From Alloclostridium intestinigallinarum (lineage in GTDB: Bacteria; Bacillota; Clostridia; Christensenellales; UBA3700): a stretch of DNA of 5,567 nt. This document shows, piece after piece, positions 1-5,514 of the stretch; the stretch's first letter is position 1, and each line of letters begins with the position of its first letter. The translations under genes and the position numbers were made by a program. The notes under the pieces were generated by a model. That model saw only the letters and a list, made by a program, of their open reading frames with translations, did no database searches and was not told the DNA's origin. Location: contig CAJFNB010000078.1 in NCBI GenBank assembly GCA_904393845.1, positions 1 through 5,567 on the forward strand, given 5' to 3'.

Positions 1-330
1 GAACACGGTCCGGCAAAGCCGATTTCAGCCGTTGCCGTGTCGTTTGTCTTGACAATACGTAGTATTGCCTGCGGCAAACTCCTTGCACCGACAAGAAATA
101 GGCATTGCGGGACTGCAAGGCACCTCAGGACGAAAGATTTTCGTGTGATTTTGTGCGGGCGGAGTGCAGACAATACACTGTATTGTCAAGTGACGGCTGT
201 GCAAAAGCGCCGAAAAGATATGTTCTGAGGCGCGCTCGTATTGTTCCTGCTCGGCATCTGCTCATTCCCAAAATGAGTGCCTTTCCTAGCATCAGGGCAC
301 TTCTTCGCGGTGCGTTTATGCGACACTTCT
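1..330. other. Hairpin-rich intergenic region, no convincing gene
   Basis: No credible coding sequence is visible. The open frames on the plus strand start only at GTG (37) or TTG (105), lack a Shine-Dalgarno, and give Arg/Cys-rich peptides of no recognisable family. Short inverted repeats run almost end to end: CGGCAA 11-16 with TTGCCG 32-37; CTTGACAATAC 48-58 with GTATTGTCAAG 180-190; CCTTGCA 81-87 with TGCAAGG 114-120; CGAAA 131-135 with TTTCG 139-143; GCGCC 207-211 with GGCGC 229-233; CTCATT 261-266 with AATGAG 272-277; AGTGCC 276-281 with GGCACT 296-301. This density suggests a structured RNA, a dispersed intergenic repeat, or the relic of a mobile element. The sequence alone does not decide between these, and I do not recognise a known RNA family. 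Confidence 0.5.
48..190. repeat. 143-nt long inverted repeat with internal hairpins and two CAATAC/GTATTG palindromes
   Basis: The ends are perfect 11-bp complements (48-58 and 180-190). Inside them, 62-67 pairs with 171-176 in the same register, and CTGC 69-72 can pair with GCAG 166-169. The interior holds two independent hairpins (81-87/114-120 and 131-135/139-143), so the whole could fold as a long stem closing a multi-branch junction. Each side is also a local dyad: CAATAC-GTA-GTATTG at 53-67 and GACAATAC-ACT-GTATTGTC at 169-187, centred 118 bp apart. The local dyads would suit a dimeric repressor, while the long-range pairing would suit an RNA or a MITE-like element. TTGACA occurs at 49-54, but no -10 box follows at the right distance. 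Confidence 0.5.
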
Positions 331-334
331 AACA

Positions 335-421
335 ATGTGAAAATTATTGCACATATATATAGCAGTATTTAGTGCAAAATTTGCACTTTATTTTATTATA
401 TTAAGTGCAATATTTGCACTT
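335..421. promoter_or_regulatory. Three evenly spaced operator-like palindromes (AGTGCAAA/TTTGCACT half-sites)
   Basis: Two strong dyads are visible: AGTGCAAA-A-TTTGCACT at 371-387 and AAGTGCAA-TAT-TTGCACTT at 403-421. A weaker third, with ATGTG and CACAT arms, lies at 335-354 and shares the TTGCAC half-site. Their centres (about 344.5, 379 and 412) are 33-35 bp apart, close to three helical turns, so three dimers would bind roughly the same face of the DNA. The last site ends four bases before the -35 box of the promoter at 426. I do not recognise the motif as that of a named regulator. The array is inferred to control the adjacent promoter, either by repression at the last site or by activation from upstream. 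Confidence 0.6.
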
Positions 422-425
422 TTTA

Positions 426-454
426 TTGACTTGTCTAGTACAGAATGATATAAC
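426..454 (+). promoter_or_regulatory. Rightward sigma-A-type promoter without an evident gene
   Basis: TTGACT (426-431), a 17-bp spacer and TATAAC (449-454) match the housekeeping consensus at five of six positions in each box. The start point would be near 461. Transcription would meet the terminator stem at 480-503 within about 20 bases, and no start codon with a ribosome binding site lies between. The product would therefore be a very short RNA, or an antisense transcript into the 3' end of adhE if termination leaks. It may equally be the surviving promoter of a lost gene. Confidence 0.55.
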
Positions 455-470
455 TCCGCAGGTAAAAGCG

Positions 471-512
471 TAAAAAATACGGACGGCAAAATTTTGCCGT
501 CCGCATATTTTT
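471..512. terminator. Bidirectional intrinsic terminator downstream of adhE
   Basis: Positions 480-503 are a perfect 24-base palindrome, CGGACGGC-AAAATTTT-GCCGTCCG. Read on the minus strand, after the adhE stop codon, the stem is followed by TATTTTTTA (471-479), giving a good rho-independent terminator about 30 bases past the stop. Read on the plus strand it is followed by ATATTTTT (505-512), so it should also stop transcripts from the promoter at 426-454. The loop-proximal AT pairs are weak, but the 8-bp GC-rich base is strong. Confidence 0.85.
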
Positions 513-532
513 GAATTAGCGTTTTGCGCCTC

Positions 533-3133
533 TTACTTGCCGTAGTAAGCTCTGAGGTACATATCCTTGATTTCGGAGATAAGAGGATAGCGGGGGTTGG
601 CGCCCGTGCACTGGTCGTCGAATGCGTCCTCGCTCATCTGGTCGAGTCTGTCCAGGAAGTCCTTCTCGTCTACGCCGTAATCCTTGATGGTGGGCTTGAT
701 TTCCACTTCCGCTTTAAGCTGGTCGATGGCTTTGATGAGGTTTTCCACCTTTTCCGCATCCGTCTTGCCGCCGAGTTTGAGCATATCGGCAATGTTTGCG
801 TACCTCTTCAGGCACTCGGGATACTTGTACTGGGGGAAGGTACCCATCTTGACGGGATTTTCCGCAGAGTTGAAGCGGATAACTTCGTCTATCATCAGCG
901 CGTTTGCAATGCCGTGAGGCAGGTGGTGATAGCTGCCCAGCTTGTGCGCCATGGAGTGGCACACGCCCAGGAAGGCGTTTGCAAATGCCATACCTGCCAT
1001 GCAGGAAGCGTTTGCCATTCTCTCTCTCGCTTCGGCGTCATGGGCGCCCAGTTTGTAAGCGCGGGGCAGATATTCGAATATCAGCTTGATAGCTTCCGCG
1101 GCAATGCCGTTGGTGAAGTCGGTAGCCATCATGGAAGCGGTAGCTTCGAGAGCATGGGTGAGCGCGTCTATACCGGAAGCGGCGGTCAGTCCCTTAGGAA
1201 TGGACATCATAAGATCCGCGTCGATAATAGCCATATCGGGGAGCAGTTCGTAGTCCGCGAGAGGATACTTGGTGCCCGTCTTTTCGTCGGTGATAACCGC
1301 GAAAGGCGTAACTTCCGAACCGGTACCTGCGGTGGTGGGGATTGCGATGAAGTAAGCCTTGTCGCCCATATGGGGGAAGGTGTATACCCTCTTGCGGATA
1401 TCCATAAATCTCATAGCCAGATCCTGGAAGTCTACTTCGGGATGTTCATACAGCACCCACATTATCTTGCCCGCGTCCATAGCCGAGCCGCCGCCGATTG
1501 CCAGAATGACGTCGGGCTGGAATGCAGCCATAGCCTTGGCGCCTTCCTTGGCGCAAGCCAGGGTGGGATCGGGAGCAACTTCAAAGAAGGTGGTGTGGGC
1601 GATGCCCATTTCGTCCAGCCTGTCGGTGATGAGCTTGGTAAAGCCGCTCTTGAAGAGGAAGCTGTCGGTTACCACGAACGCCCTCTTCTTGTTCATAACG
1701 TATTTAAGCTCCTTCAGCGCCACGCCGAGGCAGCCCTTCTTGAAATATACCTTTTCGGGTGCTCTGAACCACAACATATTCTCTCTCCTTTCAGCAACGG
1801 TCTTGATGTTTATCAAATGCTTTACGCCTACGTTTTCGCTTACGCTGTTACCGCCCCAGCTGCCGCAGCCCAAAGTGAGGGAAGGAGCAAGCTTGAAGTT
1901 GTAAAGGTCGCCTATACCGCCCTGGGAGGAAGGCGTGTTCACGAGAATACGGCAGGTGTGCATGGTCGCGGCAAACTTGTCAATCTTTTCCCTGCCCGTT
2001 TCGGGGTTGGTGTAAATTACGGAAGTGTGGCCCAGACCGCCGTCATCTATAAGCTTGTATGCCTTGGCAACGGCGTCCTCGAAGTCCTTCGCCTTGTACA
2101 TTGCAAGCACGGGAGAAAGTTTTTCATGTGCGAACGGCTCTTCCAGCTCCACGCTTTCCACTTCGCCTACCAGGACTTTCGCCCAAGCAGGAGCGGTTAC
2201 GCCCGCCATTTCCGCAATTTTAACCGCGGGCTGGCCGACTATCTTCGCGTTGAGCGCGCCGTTGATAAGGATTATCGAACGCACTTTGTCCGTTTCTTCC
2301 GCGTTGAGGAAGTAAGCGCCGCGCGCCTGCATTTCCTTCTTGAATTCGTTGTAAACGCCTTTGAGCACCACTACCGACTGTTCGGAAGCGCATATCATGC
2401 CGTTGTCGAAGCTCTTGGAGTGAACGATGGAAGCAGCCGCAGTCTTGATGTCCGCAAGGTCGTCAACGATTGCGGGGGTGTTGCCTGCGCCCACGCCCAC
2501 GGCGGGCTTGCCGGAGCTGTAAGCCGCCCTGACCATGCCGGGACCGCCCGTTGCCAGGATAAGGTCGGCTTCCTTCATGATAAGTCCGGAAAGCGGAACG
2601 CTGGGTTCGTCTATCCAGCCGATGATGTTTTCGGGTGCGCCCGCGGCAACCGCTGCGTCAAGCACCACTTTCGCCGCCGCTATCGTGCTCTTCTTGGCGC
2701 GGGGATGGGGCGAGAATATAAGTCCGTTACGGGTTTTGAGCGCCAGCAGGGACTTGAATATAGCCGTAGAGGTAGGATTGGTGGTAGGCACTATCGCCGC
2801 CAGCACGCCCACGGGCTCGGCTATCTTGGTAATGCCGAAACTTTCGTCGCGTTCGATAACGCCGCAAGTCTTGGTATCCTTATAAGCGTTGTAGATGTAC
2901 TCGGAAGCATAGTGGTTCTTGATAACCTTGTCTTCCACCACGCCCATGCCGGTCTCTTCAACCGCCATTTTAGCGAGCGGGATTCTCATCTTGTTGGCAG
3001 CCATAGCTGCGGCAAAGAAGATTTTGTCAACTTGTTCTTGCGTGTAAGTTGCGTACTTTGCCTGCGCTGCCCTGACTTCCGCAAGACGGGCGTTCAGGCT
3101 CTGTTCGTCGTTTACTACCTGTACTGTTGCCAT
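533..3133 (-). CDS. adhE: Bifunctional acetaldehyde-CoA/alcohol dehydrogenase AdhE
   Basis: This cytoplasmic fermentation enzyme reduces acetyl-CoA to acetaldehyde and then to ethanol, oxidising two NADH. The 866-residue protein has the family's usual two-domain form and is highly similar throughout to E. coli AdhE as I recall it. The N-terminal aldehyde dehydrogenase half (about 1-445) carries GGPGM at 196-200, GVGAGNTP at 213-220 and the catalytic cysteine C248 in NGMICASEQ. The C-terminal iron-dependent alcohol dehydrogenase half (about 455-866) carries the nucleotide-binding GGGSAMDAGK at 547-556 and presumed iron ligands D656, H660, H726 and H740, the last two in GVCHSMAHKLG and LPHG. 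The Lys/Ala-rich tail of the E. coli protein is absent. The start at 3133 is chosen because AAAGGAG lies six bases upstream and MATVQ fits the family. An in-frame ATG at 3232 falls inside the -10 box of the promoter. AdhE proteins of this type assemble into spirosome filaments. The gene appears monocistronic. Confidence 0.97.
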   Translation of the reverse strand: MATVQVVNDEQSLNARLAEVRAAQAKYATYTQEQVDKIFFAAAMAANKMRIPLAKMAVEETGMGVVEDKVIKNHYASEYIYNAYKDTKTCGVIERDESFGITKIAEPVGVLAAIVPTTNPTSTAIFKSLLALKTRNGLIFSPHPRAKKSTIAAAKVVLDAAVAAGAPENIIGWIDEPSVPLSGLIMKEADLILATGGPGMVRAAYSSGKPAVGVGAGNTPAIVDDLADIKTAAASIVHSKSFDNGMICASEQSVVVLKGVYNEFKKEMQARGAYFLNAEETDKVRSIILINGALNAKIVGQPAVKIAEMAGVTAPAWAKVLVGEVESVELEEPFAHEKLSPVLAMYKAKDFEDAVAKAYKLIDDGGLGHTSVIYTNPETGREKIDKFAATMHTCRILVNTPSSQGGIGDLYNFKLAPSLTLGCGSWGGNSVSENVGVKHLINIKTVAERRENMLWFRAPEKVYFKKGCLGVALKELKYVMNKKRAFVVTDSFLFKSGFTKLITDRLDEMGIAHTTFFEVAPDPTLACAKEGAKAMAAFQPDVILAIGGGSAMDAGKIMWVLYEHPEVDFQDLAMRFMDIRKRVYTFPHMGDKAYFIAIPTTAGTGSEVTPFAVITDEKTGTKYPLADYELLPDMAIIDADLMMSIPKGLTAASGIDALTHALEATASMMATDFTNGIAAEAIKLIFEYLPRAYKLGAHDAEARERMANASCMAGMAFANAFLGVCHSMAHKLGSYHHLPHGIANALMIDEVIRFNSAENPVKMGTFPQYKYPECLKRYANIADMLKLGGKTDAEKVENLIKAIDQLKAEVEIKPTIKDYGVDEKDFLDRLDQMSEDAFDDQCTGANPRYPLISEIKDMYLRAYYGK

Positions 3134-3138
3134 AATGA

Positions 3139-3145
3139 CTCCTTT
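3139..3145 (-). promoter_or_regulatory. adhE ribosome binding site
   Basis: Read on the minus strand, AAAGGAG sits six bases before the ATG at 3133. It fixes the start at this codon rather than at the ATG 99 bases upstream, which has no comparable site. Confidence 0.9.
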
Positions 3146-3182
3146 ATATATAAAATTTATTTGCTCTTTTGTGTCGCCGTGT

Positions 3183-3218
3183 CCCCTCGGCAAGGGGATT
3201 GTTAAATTTCTAACAATC
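3183..3218 (-). promoter_or_regulatory. Tandem hairpins in the adhE 5' leader
   Basis: In the minus-strand transcript the first hairpin pairs GATTGTTA with TAACAATC (3197-3218, 6-base loop). The second pairs CCCCT with AGGGG (3183-3197, 5-base loop) and follows immediately, sharing one base. The first coincides with the Rex-like operator, so its symmetry is probably there for DNA binding. The second may protect the mRNA 5' end or modulate elongation. Neither is followed by a U-tract, so an attenuator is not supported. Confidence 0.5.
3199..3216. promoter_or_regulatory. Rex-type redox operator in the adhE leader
   Basis: On the minus strand the 18-mer reads TTGTTAGAAATTTAACAA. It matches the clostridial Rex consensus TTGTTAAnnnnTTAACAA at every fixed position except one (G for A in the left half). 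Rex is a dimeric NAD(H)-sensing repressor known to control adhE and other fermentation genes in Bacillota. The site lies at about +9 to +26 of the predicted transcript, where a bound dimer would block promoter clearance. A high NADH/NAD+ ratio would release it and allow ethanol formation. No rex gene lies in the window, so the regulator is inferred. Confidence 0.8.
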
Positions 3219-3230
3219 GTTTGTAGTACC

Positions 3231-3259
3231 ATTATATGATATACGGATAGCTATGTCAA
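3231..3259 (-). promoter_or_regulatory. adhE promoter, perfect sigma-A consensus
   Basis: On the minus strand, TTGACA (3259-3254), a 17-bp spacer and TATAAT (3236-3231) match the housekeeping consensus at all twelve positions. Transcription should start near 3224, giving a leader of about 91 bases. Such a strong promoter next to a Rex-like site fits a gene that is highly expressed when derepressed. Confidence 0.9.
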
Positions 3260-3291
3260 GCGAATTTGTGAAAAAAATAACAATATTTTTA

Positions 3292-3368
3292 TAGGCGCCG
3301 AATGAAAGTGCCCCACGGCAAAATTCGCCGACAGGCGATAAATTACGGCGTGCGGCACTTTGCGCCTA
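3292..3368. repeat. Large imperfect inverted repeat
   Basis: TAGGCGC (3292-3298) pairs with GCGCCTA (3362-3368), and AAAGTGCC (3305-3312) pairs with GGCACTTT (3354-3361). The right arm is continuous, while the left arm has a six-base insertion (CGAATG). CACG 3314-3317 and CGTG 3349-3352 extend the stem inward. No T-tract follows on either strand, so this is not a simple terminator. It lies upstream of the adhE -35 box and outside the adhE transcript. Confidence 0.6.
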
Positions 3369-3377
3369 CGTTTTCAA

Positions 3378-3420
3378 GGAAAAACCCCGCCATTCGCTCA
3401 CGCTTGAGGCGCGGTTTTCC
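3378..3420. repeat. Inverted repeat with nested hairpin
   Basis: GGAAAAACCCCGCC (3378-3391) is nearly complementary to GGCGCGGTTTTCC (3408-3420), with CTCA/TGAG pairing nested inside. The T-rich ends (GGTTTTCCCTTCTTTT on plus, GGGGTTTTTCC on minus) make it resemble a weak bidirectional terminator, but no gene on either side obviously ends here. It may belong to the same repeat-rich block as its neighbours. Confidence 0.45.
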
Positions 3421-3540
3421 CTTCTTTTCGCGCAAAGTAAGTATTTAGGCAAGCAATCTTTTTGCGCGAAAATTCAACCCTTTCCGATTAAAAACTTGCA
3501 CGGCAAGTTTTAGCGGTGACGCTTGGCAAAAGTGTGATTT

Positions 3541-3790
3541 TGCCGCGCTTGATTAAAATTATAAGACATTGCAGAGATGGTACTATAAAAATAACACTTT
3601 GATTACTTCACGGCGGTTAGGGGTGGAGGCGTCCCACGCCCCTTCAAAGAGTAATCAGCCTGCGGCGGCTCGCCGCTTTTGCCGCGCTTTATTTATACTA
3701 TATAGGCATTGCGAAGATAATACTATAAAAACATATTCTTGCTACTTCAAGGCATAATCATGGGTGGAGCGCCACGCGCTCCCTTGATTT
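3541..3790. repeat. Degenerate tandem direct repeat, period about 140 bp
   Basis: Two units start at 3541 and 3680. Both open with TGCCGCGCTT, continue through an ATTGC(A/G) block (3568 and 3708), share TACTATAAAA exactly 140 bp apart (3581 and 3721), then CTACTTCA-like sequence and a GGGTGGAG-to-CACGC hairpin (3621 and 3762). Unit one contains a longer hairpin, GATTACT 3601-3607 with AGTAATC 3650-3656, enclosing AGGGG 3619-3623 with CCCCT 3639-3643, followed by GCGGC/GCCGC at 3662-3676. The second unit's hairpin has become a terminator. Conservation of hairpins despite drift in the rest suggests a repeat family or structured RNA. No coding role is visible. Confidence 0.6.
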
Positions 3791-3794
3791 TTTT
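3766..3794 (+). terminator. Intrinsic terminator-like hairpin before the isomerase gene
   Basis: GGAGCGC (3766-3772) pairs perfectly with GCGCTCC (3776-3782) around a CAC loop. Seven T residues follow at 3788-3794, after a five-base spacer that is longer than ideal. It would end rightward transcription coming out of the intergenic repeats. No gene upstream on this strand needs it, so it either insulates the operon or ends a non-coding transcript. Confidence 0.55.
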
Positions 3795-3812
3795 ATTTAT
3801 ATTGTGTATACT
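3784..3812 (+). promoter_or_regulatory. Promoter of the isomerase operon
   Basis: TTGATT (3784-3789), a 17-bp spacer and TATACT (3807-3812) give a good sigma-A promoter with a start near 3819 and a leader of about 28 bases. It overlaps the T-tract of the preceding terminator, a compact arrangement. A second match, TTGTGT 3802-3807 with TATTAT 3824-3829 (16-bp spacer), is less likely because its start point would fall within the ribosome binding site. Confidence 0.65.
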
Positions 3813-3846
3813 TAAATCAACTATATTATTATAAGGACGTATTGTT

Positions 3847-4338
3847 ATGGCAAAAGAAAATACGGTAAACATTGTAATCGACACCAATATGGGCGAGATA
3901 AAGGCGGAGCTTTACCCCGACATCGCGCCCGTTACGGTAAAAAATTTCGTCGACCTGATAAAAAAGGGCTTTTATAACGGGCTGACCTTCCACCGCGTGA
4001 TAGAGGGCTTTATGATTCAGGGCGGCTGTCCCAAAGGCAACGGAACGGGCGGCCCCGGATACTGCATTAAGGGCGAATTCAGGGCAAACGGCGTGGAAAA
4101 CGACTTAAAGCACGAGCGCGGAGTGCTGTCCATGGCAAGGGCGATGGATCCCGACAGCGCGGGCAGCCAGTTTTTCATTATGCACGAAACTTCCCCTCAT
4201 CTGGACGGACAGTACGCGGCTTTCGGCAAGGTTACGGACGGCATGAATGTGGTGGACAGGATAGCTTCCGTCCGTACCGATTTTAACGACAGACCTCTTG
4301 AAAAAGTGGTGATAAACGAGATGCGCGTGTCGGAGTGA
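3847..4338 (+). CDS. Cyclophilin-type peptidyl-prolyl cis-trans isomerase
   Basis: This enzyme catalyses cis-trans isomerisation of Xaa-Pro bonds and assists protein folding. It has no signal peptide or membrane segment and should be cytoplasmic. The 163-residue protein is a single cyclophilin domain of the usual compact bacterial length. Diagnostic motifs are FHRVI at 48-52 with the catalytic arginine R50 (equivalent to human CypA R55), GFMIQGG at 54-60, the GNGTGGPGY loop at 64-72, MARAMDPDSAGSQFFI at 96-111 and LDGQYAAFG at 119-127. All core active-site elements appear intact. AAGGA (3833-3837) lies nine bases before the ATG. It is first in a probable operon, 42 bases before the next start codon. 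The substrate cannot be inferred. Confidence 0.95.
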   Translation: MAKENTVNIVIDTNMGEIKAELYPDIAPVTVKNFVDLIKKGFYNGLTFHRVIEGFMIQGGCPKGNGTGGPGYCIKGEFRANGVENDLKHERGVLSMARAMDPDSAGSQFFIMHETSPHLDGQYAAFGKVTDGMNVVDRIASVRTDFNDRPLEKVVINEMRVSE

Positions 4339-4380
4339 ACGGTTTGCGCATACAATGGGAGCATGGGAGAAAGGGAGATT

Positions 4381-4941
4381 ATGAGAAAGATTGTGGCGGT
4401 GATAGGCGACGCGAAGATAGACAGACCTTCGCACAAATTCGACGTGGCGTTTGAAACGGGCAAACTGCTTGTGGACAACGGATTCCGCGTGCAGTCGGGC
4501 GGTCACGGCGGAGTGATGGCGGCGGCTTTCGAGGGCGCGCACTCTTCCGCAAAGTACCGCGAGGGCGACACAATCGCCATACTGCCGGGCTTTAAGGCGG
4601 ATAACGGCAACGAATGGGGCGACATATGTATACCCACGGGGCTGGATTTGTACCGCAACGCGATTGTGGCGGGCGCAAGCGCGGTAATAGCCGTGGGCGG
4701 CGGCGCGGGCACTCTTTCGGAAATTTCTTTCGCGTGGACTTTCCGCCGTCTTATCATAGCTTACGACTGCGTGGACGGCTGGTCGTCCAAAGTGGCGGGC
4801 ACCAAGCTGGACAACAAGTTCCGCTACCCTTTCGAGGATAAAATTTTTGCCGCGTCCACACCCGACGAGGCGATAAAAATACTTTTGGAGAAAATGCCCC
4901 TTTACGTGAGCGACTATACGGGCATAAGATTCGGCGAATGA
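4381..4941 (+). CDS. TIGR00725 / LOG-like (SLOG superfamily) Rossmann-fold protein
   Basis: The 186-residue product has the features of the TIGR00725 branch of the SLOG/LOG superfamily, which includes DprA-like and lysine-decarboxylase-like LOG proteins. It opens with a beta-strand and glycine turn (KIVAVIGDAK, 3-12), then SGGHGGVM at 39-46, LYRNAI at 90-95 and GGGAGTLSEI at 106-115. These resemble the nucleotide-binding and catalytic GGxGTxxE signature of LOG phosphoribohydrolases, with R92 and E114 as candidate active residues. Known LOG enzymes release bases from nucleoside 5'-monophosphates, but the activity of this branch is not established to my knowledge, so nucleotide binding is the safe inference. 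I chose the ATG at 4381, with AAGGGAG just upstream and MRKIVAVIG as its start. An in-frame ATG at 4363 has a poorly placed site. The stop overlaps the next gene's start. Confidence 0.85.
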   Translation: MRKIVAVIGDAKIDRPSHKFDVAFETGKLLVDNGFRVQSGGHGGVMAAAFEGAHSSAKYREGDTIAILPGFKADNGNEWGDICIPTGLDLYRNAIVAGASAVIAVGGGAGTLSEISFAWTFRRLIIAYDCVDGWSSKVAGTKLDNKFRYPFEDKIFAASTPDEAIKILLEKMPLYVSDYTGIRFGE

Positions 4942-5414
4942 AAATATTGTTTGTGTGTTCTTCAAATATCTGCCGCAGTCCCTACTGCGAATTCGTTTTC
5001 AGGCGTATGTGCGAAAACGACCCCGACCTTGCCGCACGCGTGGAATGGGTGAAGAGCGGAGCCGTTTTCCACCAATGCAAAAACCTGCACCCCAAGGCGA
5101 AAGCCGCGCTTGAAGCGGAAGGCTTTGCCCCCGAAATTCTGGACAAGCACTCCCCCGCCTACTGGCGCAGGTTCCCCGAACGCTTCGAACAGGCGGATAT
5201 CATCATAGGCATGACCCGCTGGCATAAGTATTTTATCCCCAAAAAATGGCGCGGTAAGTACGTCGACCTTGCGGAACTCGCCACGGGTACGTACACTCCC
5301 GTACCCGACCCCTTCCTTGCCAAAACGCAGGAAAAATATAACGAGGTCATGAGGGTGCTGGATAAATATCTTACCATGGTAGCGGATAAGATCAGACAAG
5401 GCAAACAGGATTAA
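4938..5414 (+). CDS. Low-molecular-weight protein tyrosine phosphatase family protein
   Basis: The 158-residue protein is a full-length LMW-PTP fold. The phosphate-binding loop is at the extreme N-terminus: C7-SSNIC-R13-S14-P in VCSSNICRSP matches C-x5-R, with C7 as nucleophile. The likely general acid is D124 in VPDPF, in the usual place near the C-terminus. The first residues of the loop (SSN rather than GN-type) are slightly atypical. Members dephosphorylate phosphotyrosine proteins, and related folds reduce arsenate or remove protein-arginine phosphate, so the substrate is open. The ATG overlaps the preceding stop as ATGA and no good Shine-Dalgarno precedes it, so translation is probably coupled to the upstream gene. 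It is cytoplasmic. No terminator is visible before the insertion sequence. Confidence 0.9.
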   Translation: MKILFVCSSNICRSPYCEFVFRRMCENDPDLAARVEWVKSGAVFHQCKNLHPKAKAALEAEGFAPEILDKHSPAYWRRFPERFEQADIIIGMTRWHKYFIPKKWRGKYVDLAELATGTYTPVPDPFLAKTQEKYNEVMRVLDKYLTMVADKIRQGKQD

Positions 5415-5470
5415 ACGCGCCGTGCAATAAGACGGATGATAAGCATAGCAGATAAAAAGCGGACGCCGTA
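5415..5470. other. Short spacer between phosphatase gene and insertion sequence
   Basis: Only a weak four-base dyad (CCGT/ACGG) without a T-tract is visible. The operon's terminator may lie beyond the insertion sequence or may have been displaced by it. Confidence 0.4.
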
Positions 5471-5472
5471 TG

Positions 5473-5514
5473 ATATGCACCCCAAAAGTTGGACAAACTT
5501 TAGGAGGTGCATAT
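5473..5514 (+). promoter_or_regulatory. Hairpin sequestering the transposase ribosome binding site
   Basis: ATATGCACC (5473-5481) pairs with GGTGCATAT (5506-5514), and inside it AAAGTT (5485-5490) pairs with AACTTT (5496-5501) around a GGACA loop. The AGGAGG Shine-Dalgarno (5502-5507) lies within this fold. A transcript entering from outside would fold and hide the site, whereas a transcript starting inside the left arm would not. Similar protection from impinging transcription is known for other insertion sequences such as IS10. Confidence 0.6.

Larger units (their letters stand above)
3237..3846. other. Long divergent intergenic region, non-coding
   Basis: About 600 bases separate the adhE promoter from the next gene. 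No convincing gene is present: the only notable open frame (3569-3757, plus strand) begins with TTG, lacks a ribosome binding site and runs through repeated sequence. The region holds a large inverted repeat (3292-3368), a second one (3378-3420), a hairpin-bearing direct repeat (3541-3790), and the terminator and promoter that precede the isomerase gene. Stretches resembling GCGCAAA, GGCAAAA and GCCGC recur throughout, which suggests dispersed repeats built up between the two transcription units. Confidence 0.6.

Noticed and set aside
37..332. Two overlapping small open frames on the plus strand (37-228 and 105-332)
   Set aside because: They begin with GTG and TTG, have no ribosome binding site, and run through dense inverted repeats.
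335..421. Possible CRISPR-like array from repeated TTGCAC blocks
   Set aside because: The repeats are short dyads at 33-35 bp with no conserved direct repeat of CRISPR length and no cas genes; operators explain them better.
524..3205. Plus-strand open frame of 893 codons opposite adhE
   Set aside because: It is the antisense shadow of a clearly recognisable adhE; its His/Arg/Val-rich translation matches no family and its start is internal to the terminator side without a ribosome binding site.
3134..3232. Upstream in-frame ATG extending AdhE by 33 residues
   Set aside because: The codon lies inside the promoter's -10 box, and the extension covers the Rex-like operator and hairpins; a strong Shine-Dalgarno serves the ATG at 3133.
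3569..3757. 62-codon open frame in the divergent intergenic region
   Set aside because: It has a TTG start and no ribosome binding site, and spans the boundary of a degenerate direct repeat.
3541..3790. Possible CRISPR or tRNA cluster in the repeat region
   Set aside because: There are only two diverged units of about 140 bp with matching interiors, and no cloverleaf or conserved tRNA T-loop is visible.
4105..4965. 286-codon minus-strand open frame across the isomerase and LOG-like genes
   Set aside because: It is antisense to two well-supported genes and its translation has no recognisable domain.
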